NCBI GenBank assembly: GCA_009733775.1
Contig: WOGZ01000243.1
Coordinates: 1-51,668 of the forward strand
Direction: 5' to 3'
From: Alectoria sarmentosa
Lineage: Eukaryota; Ascomycota; Lecanoromycetes; Lecanorales; Parmeliaceae
DNA: 51,668 nt
How positions within the stretch are numbered: the stretch's first letter is position 1; every line of letters starts with the position of its first letter. The translations under genes were made by a program, and so were the position numbers. The notes beneath the pieces were generated by a model. The model worked only from the letters and a program-made list of their open reading frames with translations. It was not told the origin of the DNA and searched no databases. Below, piece by piece: positions 22,068-31,353 of the stretch.

Positions 22068-22896
22068 ATGGGCCGTGAGGAACAGATTGAGGAGCGAGAG
22101 GTTCTTGATTCGATTTTCCCGGATGAGATTACTGGTTCGACTTGTTTTACCTTGTTGCTTCCTTACCGTACTCAGCGCTGACCTGCCCTTGCGTTAGACA
22201 TCTCAGAGACATCCTACCGCGTCTCCATAGCACTAGAGGTACCCGGTCAGGATGAAGAGGTCGAACCCCGTGCGTGCTCCCCCTCTCCAAGTCATCTCAC
22301 CCTCTACCCCCTAAGTGTTTACGCAGGAACTGACGTATTCCACTCCAGCAACCCTCATCCTCACAGTCGCCTATCCCGAATCCTACCCCGACGTTGCCCC
22401 CAATCTCGACATCACTTTGCCCCAAAATGCCCCTAGGATGCCTCAGCTCTCCCTACCAGAAGACAAACCACACTTGCTGTCCTCTATCGATGAAACCATA
22501 ACCGAGTCTATGGGTCAGGCGATGGTGTTTACGCTCATTAGTGCGCTAAAGGAGAGTGCGGAGCTACTGATTGGGGAAAGGTTGAATGAAGTGCAGGCGG
22601 AGAGGGACAAGGAGGCCGCGAAGGTGGAGGAGGCGGAAAATGCAAAGTTTCATGGCGAGGCGGTCACGCGGGAGAGCTTTTTGGCGTGGAGGGCGAAATT
22701 CAGAGATGAATTGGATAAGGAGGAGGAGGAGAGGAAGAGGGTGGAGGAGGAGGGGAAGACGAAGAAGGTGAGGATTGAGGAGGGGAAGATGAGTGGGAGG
22801 GAATTGTGGGAAAAGGGGTTGGTGGGGAAGGTGGAGGAGGAGGATGGGGAGGAGGATGCCTTGAAAGGTATGCAAGGCTTGAAGGTTGGAGATTGA
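22068..22896 (+). CDS. GIR2: RWD-domain protein, Gir2/RWDD1-like
   Basis: Three exons: 22068-22134, 22198-22269 and 22316-22896 (239 residues). The intron boundaries are GTTCGA...GTTAG and GTGCGT...CTAAG; the second acceptor is the less certain, since the nearby CGCAG would shift the frame. The N-terminus MGREEQIEEREVLDSIFPDE and the later TLILTVAYPESYPDVAPNL are the RWD fold with its YPxxxP motif. After it comes a coiled, Glu/Lys-rich helix. The tail FLAWRAKFRDE...MSGRELWEKGLV resembles the C-terminal region of Gir2/RWDD1 (DRG family regulatory protein), which binds the translational GTPase DRG/Rbg and, in yeast, Gcn1. The expected role is cytoplasmic translation control. Confidence 0.82.
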
Positions 22897-23439
22897 AAGA
22901 GAATGATATCGAAATGAGTTGGATCTCATCTCCTGCTTGAAGAAGTGACTGTGGTTTAGAAGATCAAGGCTGAGTGCCACCGGATACCATGTTTTTTTTG
23001 GCAGAAGAATTAGGTCCGCATGTTGGACAAGGACCAGTCATGGCCCCCAAGGCCATTCAATTGCTAATAGATGCAGTCTTGTGCTCCTTGCACCAATTTG
23101 AGTAGCGGCAGCCCCATATCGATGTCTGACATTCAGTCAAATCTGTAATGCATATTCACGCGTTGGATGAGCAGCTCGTCGCTGACGGTCTGGAGATCAT
23201 GTAGACATTCAATGTCACGTTCTTGCATGATAAAGAACGACTGACTCGTATCTGTTAAGACAAAGTAAGTGGTACAGTAACTGAGTTTCAAAATGTTGTA
23301 CCTGCAAACTACCCATCTTTTGTGGCTATTGACGTTAGTGAAATGTTGAACTTGACACCTTTTGAGCTGTCGAGTCGATTCTCCGACATGCCACCAACTC
23401 CAAGAGTATCCAGTGCTGGTCGCAGAAATGAAATTAACT
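22897..23439. other. Intergenic between convergent RWD and F-box genes
   Basis: About 540 bp that must hold the 3' ends of both flanking transcripts. Frames overlapping it on the minus strand are read-through of the F-box gene's last exon in a wrong frame. No other feature seen. Confidence 0.5.
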
Positions 23440-25284
23440 TCAATATGAAGGCACAGTGAATTGATTCCATCCATGAGTGGTTGCTGGCTTCTTCCCCTCT
23501 CTCCCGTCATACGACTTCCAGAATGCCGTGGGGCCGGCAGGTCCATGCTCGTCGAAGTTTTTGTCGAACCAGAAGCCCAAGACACCACGAGCAGATTGGA
23601 CTCCCCCAATCTGGATACCTTCGCTTCGCCATCGCTCCTCACTTCGCAATGACAATTAGCCTCGGGGTCACGTTGAGACTCTGAGAACTTACCCTTGAAA
23701 GACGGAAAATGTTGTCCACCTGACCTCGCCTTGGGGCGTCAATTTTACAATACCTGATCGTGATAAGCCTAATCATCTCAGTAGGTGGAAAGACCCTTAC
23801 CCTTGATCTTGGAGTTCGCGTTAGGGTCCCATGACGGCCGGATTGATGACGATTTTCCCTGAAAGTGAACGACTGGAAGTTGCTGGCCATCATCTTCTCC
23901 AGGCGCTTCGATCTTGGTCACCTGAATCTTCATGGTGATCAAGCGAGTAGCTTCCTCAGTATCGATAGGTTTGCGTGGCTGGTTGCGTTCAGGTTGGTCA
24001 GTTCCAAAGTTGAATTCATATAGCTCGGTGTAGTCCAAGAAACACACAACGCGCGTCCAAGTGCCTGTGACGTTGTACGGATCTTGAGCCTCGAGCGGTA
24101 GAGCTGGCTCCATCGGCACTGATTGTGGTGGTGAGACGAAGCTATGAGGTGTTGCACCGACCCATGGTTTCTCTTGTAGCTCAAGCATACCCTCATACTG
24201 GCGATGAGGCTCCGTTGAGCGCCTCAAGTTGTGGTCCAATATGATCATGATCGCTTCAAGCTTCTCCCAGTCCACAGTTTGCAAGCCATCGTCAAAGAAT
24301 GGACCCCAGAAAGTGCCATCCTCTGTGTGCTGTCGAAGGTCATAAACTCGGGCACGAGCGTAAGGATGGATTTCCGCGGTGTCGTGACGCAGAGAGTACC
24401 GGGGAGGGGCACTCTCGCAATTCTTGCGGACACTATCAATTGAAACGCCATATAAGCAATGGAGCTTTGCGCTGAGTTGCCGATCATATGACTGTGATCT
24501 CTGTGGTGCGCTCATTGGGCTGACTGTCCTTGCTTCTGCGGGTACAGGGGAGCCTGTATCCCCCGTTCTGGAGGGGTAGGATAGATCATCCAGCTCTGGC
24601 TGTTCCGATATGACCTCTGCCAGTTTCTCCGGATCGACAGAATCTAATGCAGCATCATGGTCTGAAGATCGAGGAAACTTTTGTTCTGTGAGAATAGCTG
24701 CAATGTCTCTTCGTAGTATGGTTGTAGATAGATCACCCCATGACTCCGCTCTAGCCCACTCAAAGAGTGATGAGCTGCAGAGGAAGGTGCTGATGTTTTG
24801 TTGCTTCTCGAAAAGCTTTGTAAGGAAAGGAAGATTGAGGGAGGCATTCGAGTCTATAGGGGCATTCGTCAAGAGATCTTGAATGGATGCCGCAACGGTC
24901 TGCAATTCGAATAACTGCTAGGGTATTAGTTTCATTGAACTTTGAGGAAGAGCGGCAATGCCACCTTCAGAGCGTCGTCACTTGACTCTAGGATCTTCTG
25001 GAAGTTGACCAGCTTTCGTAGTTCAGGGCCCCAGACAGTGTTCCCACTTTGGGGTATTGCATCCTAGAGAAGGCACTAGACTCAGTTCCATACGGCGGAT
25101 GGATTGGACAAGGCCATACGAAGGTCTTGAGGTACAATTCTTTGTGGAGCAGGTGATTGTTCTTGATGAATTCATTCAGAGCTCGGCAGCAGCATAATGC
25201 AGGCAGGTCTTGCGGGTCGGCATTGGCTATGATGCTGTGCAGGACCTCATGAGGTAGATTGAGAAGATTATTGGGCATTGTCAT
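23440..25284 (-). CDS. F-box protein of fungal type
   Basis: Five exons in transcript order: 25284-25120, 25063-24965, 24917-23801, 23753-23693 and 23641-23440, giving 547 residues. All four introns are 47-56 bp with good donors (GTATGG, GTGGCA, GTAAGG, GTAAGT), and frame and phase are kept at every junction. The N-terminus LLNLPHEVLHSIIANADPQDLPALCCCRALNEFI is an F-box (interrupted here only for quotation: LLNLPHEVLHSII, then DLPALCCCRALNEF). The middle has HPYARARVYDLRQHTEDGTFWGP and WTRVVCFLDYTELYEFN. The end has GGVQSARGVLGFWFDKNFDEHGPAGPTAFWK, seen as SARGVLGFWFDKNFD and HGPAGPTAFWK. These C-terminal landmarks are typical of a common ascomycete F-box family. It should be a substrate adaptor of an SCF ubiquitin ligase, binding Skp1 through the F-box; the target is unknown. 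Confidence 0.9.
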
Positions 25285-26262
25285 TTCCTGTTGTCAGCAG
25301 AGGGAAGATGGACTTGAAGTTGGGGTGAAGAGAAAGGTGTCTTGGAGTAGCATCGGTAAAGTAAGGTAAAGGTGGTAAGGTAAGGTATATTAGAGTAAGC
25401 GGGAATGATAACTTAACTCCGATCTGCATTAACGCCGAGGAGATTAGAGTAGCCTCGGCCGTCCCTTCTCCCTGCCTCCCTGCTTCCCTGCTTCCCTTCC
25501 TCTTTGTTTCAATCGCCATCCAGCCGTCTTGTTGAAAGCCCGAAGTACTTATGTACGTAGTAATCTAAATACGCCCGCCCATGTTGCCTAATGTAAGTTT
25601 TAGTTTACAGGCGCTATAAGCTCACGGCCGGGCATATACCGGGATATGCACTGTTGGAAGAGGAAGAGATCCATTCCATTAACACTATCAAGCCCCGATC
25701 ATCGATACAGTGAAAACTCGTACTCGACAGTACCTATGTGTCCATCACAATTTAATGTGGGACTCAAGATGTGCGGGTTGGAACCTAGGTGTATGAGAAG
25801 TCCTCATTTTTAGACTAATACTCCTACGTATATAGTCATTTCTTACTCGAGAATCCTGTAATAACATCTCAGTGATTTCTTTCCCTTACAAGTGCGAAGA
25901 TCTGGGTATGTACGACATGTCAATACTCCAGGGATGGCATTCTCCCACTCGTACACCATATCCACTAAGCTCAAACCGAACAAAGGTACCCAAGGAGCCA
26001 AGAGATCTATTAGGTCCTGGCAGAGGGTTCGTAGCTAGCACCACATACAGTCTGAGATCGTAGCCGGCCGGCTTCAATGTATTCATCAATTTCGACAAAG
26101 GAGAAACGAATATCTTTGCGCCTCGGCTCGTCAATGCGGATATACAAATCAAAATGCGAGAGCCGCATATCCGGTCGTCAATCCGTGCTTCACGTCTGGC
26201 CATAAGTTGAAAGACTCTATAATATCGCTGCGATGAATTCCCACCAGGGCTTCGAACGCACA
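25285..26262. promoter_or_regulatory. Divergent intergenic region, F-box gene and secreted protein gene
   Basis: About 980 bp between two divergent start codons. Next to the F-box start is a run of repeated GGTAA-type words (25357-25390) and a CT-rich tract (25465-25505), common in fungal promoters and leaders. Near 26210-26225 lies TATAATATCG, which might serve as a TATA-like element for the secreted-protein gene. No gene is supported here. Confidence 0.45.
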
Positions 26263-26802
26263 ATGCGACTCACAGGCTTGGTCTTTCTCCTTCTCCCTCT
26301 CTCACATCTCTCTTCCGCAAAACCCGTGTGTCTCGACCCGCCTCCAGCGTCGAGCTCCATCCCACGCCTCCAAGATTGCTATGATCTAATCCAGAATATC
26401 TTCGCCGTCTCTGAGCATGAACACGACGAGCCTGTACTGTGGTCTCGCAACCCTCCCGCCGGCGTCAGAAGTATGTTATTGCCCTACCGTTTTACGGATC
26501 CGCTTGCGACCAATGATTGCGAAGTCATTGTCGATACCCTTGTGGGAGAAGAAGAAGAAGACACCTTTCCGACGATGCAGGTGGCGCAGCGAGCAAGAAG
26601 AGTTGTGAGAACGTGTATGGTAGAGGGGGTTGATGGGAGAGAGACTCTTGGAGCGGAAGCGGTGGGATCGAAGCGTGTCATTGTTGTAGTGCTTTCGAAA
26701 AAGATTCCGGACGGTCTCGGAGGTGATGGTGTCGGGCTGAATCGAACTGGAGGGATGCTACTGCTAGGATTGAATGGGTCAAGCATCCTAAGTGACCACT
26801 AA
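26263..26802 (+). CDS. Secreted protein with one four-cysteine domain
   Basis: Single exon. The start at 26263 (MRLTGLVFLLLPLSHLSSA) places a signal peptide at the N-terminus; an in-frame ATG ten codons upstream (26233) would bury it. The product has 179 residues. The mature part has exactly four cysteines in its core, at residues 23, 39, 86 and 118 (C-x15-C-x46-C-x31-C). Shared landmarks are DC at the second Cys, W then PY, NDC at the third, DTFPTMQVAQRARRVV before the fourth, and a LGAEAVGSK...VIVVVLS strand afterwards. The same layout occurs three times in the next gene. It is probably an extracellular, disulfide-bonded domain of unknown function. The C-terminus is Gly-rich with two NxT/NxS sites. 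Confidence 0.75.
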   Translation: MRLTGLVFLLLPLSHLSSAKPVCLDPPPASSSIPRLQDCYDLIQNIFAVSEHEHDEPVLWSRNPPAGVRSMLLPYRFTDPLATNDCEVIVDTLVGEEEEDTFPTMQVAQRARRVVRTCMVEGVDGRETLGAEAVGSKRVIVVVLSKKIPDGLGGDGVGLNRTGGMLLLGLNGSSILSDH

Positions 26803-27383
26803 AGGACCCAAGCCTTTCAACCCCCAGTCATCACTGCAGTGCCATGTGCAAGTCGACCGCCATCGTCGTGATGGACAAATTGAAAATCTGGGCACTGTTC
26901 TTACAAAACAGCAGGATATCTGCGTTTCAAATGTTTAAATCAGGGCGGCAATTGCTGAAGCCCAAATTTTATTCCTCTCTTGTAAAGGCGTTTTCGATAT
27001 GTTTTGTTGAGAAGCTTGTCTCTTGACTCAAATCAGATTCGAATGGCTATTTTATTGTGTTTCAATTTGCAGGTACTATTTCATTGGTGAGCGCGTCGAT
27101 AAAAAAAAAATCCAGAAGTTTTTGCGTCTTAATCAAGACAACTTGCGTGAGGTCGCAGTTTTATTTGTTCGCCAGCGCGGTCAACACCCGCATGCGTCGG
27201 ACTCGCGACTGCTAGAGGCGCATAATTGAATCTGTTGTCCCGTGGTCTTGTTGGGTTTCAGGTGCAGGCCTCCGCTCTTCTTCCCGCCCATCTCTTATTT
27301 CAAAACGGAATACTTGACTTGAATGTGTAGACGCATTCTCCACATCCTATAAAACTGCGTCAATTGAAGTGGCTTTAGCTGCG
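26803..27383. other. Intergenic between two related secreted-protein genes
   Basis: About 580 bp separating two genes on the same strand. It contains the sequence TATAAAAC at about 27348-27355, some 30 bp before the downstream ATG, so it may be in the leader rather than a promoter. No gene is supported, and short frames have no features. Confidence 0.5.
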
Positions 27384-29177
27384 ATGCTGCTCTTGGATAT
27401 ATCCTTTAGCGCAGCTTTACTCTTCCTGGTCCCGATTTCGGCAATACCATTGAACTCTAGGACTCTGAACCCGGCATACGTATCGCCATCCCATTTCAAC
27501 TTGACGAATCCAGTTCCGAATCTGAATTCAGGCACACACAGAGTTGTATGCTCCAGTACCAGAGCGGGTCTCAATCTTACCGCCGTCGCAGAAGATTGCA
27601 GCACCGTCCTCAACGATGTCATTCTCCGCCTCGACGGACCATTTGAGAACCGAGCTTCCTCCCAGCAGCATTACATGAACTCGAGGGGCCACTGGGTCCC
27701 TGCGCGATGGGACTTTGGTCAATGCAGTGTCTATGCAAACTCTGCACCGAGCGCCTCTGTTGACCTGTTTACATTTTTTGAGGTTGCTCTGACGGCAAAC
27801 AAAATCTTGTCAGATTGCGTGATGAACCATAGGAAGGGTCAGGGGGGATTCATGTCCATCGGATCGCCTGAGGAGTCCTTTCATGTTGGCGTGCAAGGAC
27901 ACCTACTAGGTAGTAACGACCACGCTATCAATGACACTGATACCTCAGCTGTTCCTGATCCTGAGGTCTCCAAGCGAAGATTGTACGCCAAACGAACAAT
28001 CCACAGTCCGACGGATCTTCAATGGCGGATTGTAGATTCAAGAGGTCTCTTAGTACCTCTAGAGAACGCGCTTTCTCCATCAAACCCTGCGGGAAATTCA
28101 AAGGCAATGATAAACTACGAGATTGAGTGCTTTCCGATGGAAACTAGCCTACCTAATGCTAATGGAGATGACTGCCAATTTATCATCAATTCCATCATTC
28201 TTGGTATGAAAGATCCCTTTCGTGTACAGACTTGGGGATACACGGACGCTGTGGACATCAATCTCTCACTTCCCGAAAATCGATGGATCTTCAAAAACTG
28301 CTTGATGCGTGTCAGAAACATAGATGAAAAGCAAGTCGATAGCTTTCGTCCAGTGGATGTTGCGGAAGCGGCACAGACGATAGTTCAGACATGTGTCGTT
28401 GGCACTAAGTACCCATTGGGTGGAACTGCTGATGTTGGCCAATTGGGGTTTCCACGAAGTTTCTACGTTGTTGTTTCGGGCATAGACTGGAAAAGTGGTG
28501 AAAGCCGAGGGAACGATAGCACCCTTTCTCTTCCGTCGGATGGGTCTCGCACCCTTGAAAGGAGAGCATCCCGAATTTCGCCAGAAGGGAATCCATTGTC
28601 GTTGGTTCCTACAGAAGGATTGAAAGCCGGCAAAAGGTGGCCAGTGAACTGCTTCAACCCCGCCTCATCCCACAGCTTAAAGCATGCCATCCCTTCGGAT
28701 TGTACTTTCCTTATAGATGAAATAATCCTCAGGCTCCCAAATCCGATGAAGGAGCAGGACTTTGGCTACACAGATGCCGATGACATCAACCTCACGGACC
28801 CGGAAAATGGTCAATGGATCCACGGGCAATGCCTAGTATATATCAGGGGCTTGGATGCGGGCCCTACTTTGCGAGATCGCTTTCGATTTGTTGACGTGGC
28901 TTTAACAGCGCATAGGATCATGGCGGATTGCGTGGAGCATGCCAAGTATGCGTTGGGCGGAATCGCTGATGTTGGGACGAGGGAAGATGGATTCTACGTC
29001 GGCGTCGCCGGCATGGACTCAGCAGTCCTAGGAAATGGCACGATTCTCGAGTTACCATCCGGCGCAATACCGGCATCGCCGTCGAGAAATCATACGGAAT
29101 CATTACCCCCTAACGACTACATTGGTGCCGACTCCGTCAACCTAGATAGGCGTGCGACCATGATGAGAGTACACTGA
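27384..29177 (+). CDS. Secreted protein with three tandem four-cysteine domains
   Basis: Single exon, 597 residues from the ATG at 27384 (MLLLDISFSAALLFLVPISA, a signal peptide). The upstream open codons have no ATG. Twelve cysteines fall into three sets of four with nearly fixed spacing: 56/72/114/145, 249/264/306/337 and 423/440/483/516. Repeats 2 and 3 share WGYTDAVDINL/FGYTDADDINL, FRPVDVAEAAQTI/FRFVDVALTAHRI and GGTADVG/GGIADVG; repeat 1 is more diverged. Linkers between repeats are hydrophilic and carry KR/RR pairs (KRRLYAKR at 197-204, ERR at 392-394), possible Kex2-type processing sites that would release single domains. Several N-glycosylation sites occur. It lies 580 bp after a one-domain relative. 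Function is unknown; an extracellular effector or adhesion role is only a guess. Confidence 0.85.
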   Translation: MLLLDISFSAALLFLVPISAIPLNSRTLNPAYVSPSHFNLTNPVPNLNSGTHRVVCSSTRAGLNLTAVAEDCSTVLNDVILRLDGPFENRASSQQHYMNSRGHWVPARWDFGQCSVYANSAPSASVDLFTFFEVALTANKILSDCVMNHRKGQGGFMSIGSPEESFHVGVQGHLLGSNDHAINDTDTSAVPDPEVSKRRLYAKRTIHSPTDLQWRIVDSRGLLVPLENALSPSNPAGNSKAMINYEIECFPMETSLPNANGDDCQFIINSIILGMKDPFRVQTWGYTDAVDINLSLPENRWIFKNCLMRVRNIDEKQVDSFRPVDVAEAAQTIVQTCVVGTKYPLGGTADVGQLGFPRSFYVVVSGIDWKSGESRGNDSTLSLPSDGSRTLERRASRISPEGNPLSLVPTEGLKAGKRWPVNCFNPASSHSLKHAIPSDCTFLIDEIILRLPNPMKEQDFGYTDADDINLTDPENGQWIHGQCLVYIRGLDAGPTLRDRFRFVDVALTAHRIMADCVEHAKYALGGIADVGTREDGFYVGVAGMDSAVLGNGTILELPSGAIPASPSRNHTESLPPNDYIGADSVNLDRRATMMRVH

Positions 29178-29737
29178 GCTAAAAAAGCTCGAGAAGTACT
29201 CTGTCGCTATAAGTAAACACAGTCATCGTCTTGCATTATAGCAAATATAGATTTCAGAAGATTTAGACGACGGTATTCATGCCGGCGTACCTATACAAGT
29301 TCGGGAAATGCACATAGTACAGTGACAGTGTAGACTCATGTAAGTCGGTGCATGGATGGTTTCAAGGCTTAGAAACCCTGCTCTGTGATCAATGCCGATG
29401 ATCAGGCATGTTTTTGAGTCTGTGCTGTCAAGAAATGTGGAGAGTCGAATATGATCAAGGAAGCTATGGTGTAGGTAGATGGACATCATAAACATTCCTT
29501 CTCCACCCATGTCACATTTACTTTATCTTTGACTTTCTCCGAGGCGCGCGGCATCGTCATCGGCTGCCGGCCAAACCTCGGCAGGCTCGGTCTTAGACCA
29601 ACTTTGTGCGATGCGCTTACTGCAAATACTACACTTGCACCCACGACTTCAAGAATCTACTCCCATTCGCAAATCCGTCCACAAGGTCCAGGAAATCATA
29701 AAATCTCTTGAACGAACCAAAGATTTCCAACGCCATC
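29178..29737. other. Intergenic upstream of the Sgt2 homologue
   Basis: About 560 bp. The first part is the 3' side of the three-domain secreted gene. The last 100 bp, with C-rich and CT-rich words, should be the promoter and leader of the Sgt2 gene. No gene or repeat seen. Confidence 0.5.
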
Positions 29738-31067
29738 ATGGTAAGCCTCCCCTCCCTCCCCAAAATACCACCACTAACCCTCCCATCTAGGCGTCCACCC
29801 TCGACACCAAAAAGCGTCTCGCCCTCGCCATGATCGACTTCCTCTCCACCTCCCTCAAAGACGGCACCCTCACCCCCGAAGACGCCGAGAGCATAGAAAT
29901 CGCCACCTCCTGCATCGCCGACACCTTCCACGTCGACCCCTCCAACAAATCCCATATGGCCGACGCCATCGGCTCGCAATCGCTTCTGAGCATCTACGGC
30001 GTCTACGAGAAACTCAAGGGCAAAGACACGACCACCGGGGGCGCCGCATCTGGAGCGAGCAGCGGCACAACCGGCGCCAGCGCACCCAAACCTCAGGCCG
30101 TATCCCCCACCACGCCGGAATCCGAGCTCTTCAAATCCCAAGGCAACGCCGCCATGGCGCGCAAGGACCACGCCGCCGCCATCGACCTCTACTCCAAAGC
30201 CATCGCCATCTCCCCCGCAAACCCAATCTACCTCTCCAACCGCGCCGCCGCTTATAGCGCCAGCCACAAACACACCGAAGCCTGCACGGACGCCGAAATG
30301 GCCGTCGCGGCGGACCCGAAATATACAAAGGCATGGTCGAGATTGGGATTGGCGAGGTTCGTGCTGGGGGATGCGAGGGGTAGTATGGAGGCATATGGGA
30401 AGGGCATTGAGTTTGAGGGCAGTGGCGGGAGTGAGGCGATGAAGAAGGGGTACAAGACGGCGAAGGAGAAAGTGGAGGAGTTGGATAGGGAAAAAGAAGC
30501 TGGTGGCTTAGAAGAGGATCTCGACGACGGCACTAGTGCGAGAGCTGCTACCGCTGGTGGTGGTGGTATGCCGGATCTCAGCGCCCTGGCAGGCATGATG
30601 GGCGGTGGTGGTGGCGGTGGCGGCGGCGGTGGAGGTGGAGGAGGCATGCCCGATCTGGGCAGCCTGATGAGCAACCCTATGTTTGCAAACATGGCGCAGA
30701 ATCTCATGAGCAATCCCGACGCCCTGCAGGGCTTGATGAATAATCCGCAAATGAGAGGCATGGCCGAGAGGTTTGGACTCGGCGGTGGGGGCGGGGGAGG
30801 CATGCCCGATCTGAGCGCGCTGGCGGGCATGATGGGCGGTGCTAGTCGTGGGGGTGACGGAGCGGGTGCGGGGAGGGGAGGTGCTGGGGCCGGGGGAGGC
30901 GGCATGCCTGATCTGGCTGGGTTGATGAATGATCCCAATATTGCGGAAATGTGAGTTTCTGATTGTTTCTTGATTATTGCGCAAGAAGAAGAAGAAGAAG
31001 AAGAAGCTGATTAGGTGTTAGGGCACGGAATATGATGGGAGGCAGGGGCGCTGGGAGAGGATCGTGA
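29738..31067 (+). CDS. SGT2: Small glutamine-rich TPR co-chaperone (Sgt2/SGTA)
   Basis: Three exons: 29738-29740, 29791-30950 and 31022-31067, giving 402 residues. The first coding exon is only the ATG, followed at once by GTAAGC; the intron ends CATCTAG. The last intron (GTGAGT...GTTAG) joins NIAEM to ARNMMGGRGAGRGS. The N-terminal dimerisation domain starts ASTLDTKKRLALAMIDFL. TPRs follow (SELFKSQGNAAMARKDHAAA, ISPANPIYLSNRAAAYSAS, KYTKAWSRLGLARFVLGDAR). The C-terminus is Gly/Met-rich with four MPDL modules (two reading MPDLSALAGMMGG) and NPxxxNMAQNLMSNP. Sgt2 captures tail-anchored proteins and passes them to the Get4/5-Get3 pathway, with Hsp70/Hsp90 bound by the TPRs. The second intron carries an AAG microsatellite. 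Confidence 0.95.
30980..31006. repeat. AAG microsatellite in the last intron of the Sgt2 gene
   Basis: Seven to eight AAG units inside the 71-bp intron 30951-31021, between the donor and the branch site. Length changes here would alter the intron only. Confidence 0.8.
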
Positions 31068-31353
31068 GTATGGTGCCTGTGGAGGTTCTTTCGCATTGGT
31101 TGTGGGGCTTGTGCATAGAAAATACGATCATGGTTCCTTGAGGATATGAGAGTTCAGATGTTGACATGCTGTCTGCGGGTAGATGGTATATCTAACTGAC
31201 GAAGTGTGAGCATGTGTGGGGATGTCCCCTTTTTCCAGCCAATTGGCAAGCAAGCTTTTGATGAGCGAGCAAGGATGGCAGGGCTTACACTAGATTTGCC
31301 ACTAGCGACTGCGTAAAGGGAAATTCAATCTTCTATTCAAGATTCGACCCTCC

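Noticed and set aside
12514..25284. Considered a biosynthetic or defence gene cluster
   Set aside because: The genes are mixed housekeeping functions with no core synthase. HET and transporter genes side by side are not enough.
29629..30273. 214-codon minus-strand Gly/Val-rich frame
   Set aside because: Shadow of the GC-rich third positions in the Sgt2 gene.
30252..30938. 228-codon minus-strand proline-rich frame
   Set aside because: It mirrors the glycine-rich coding sequence of Sgt2, and it has no domain.
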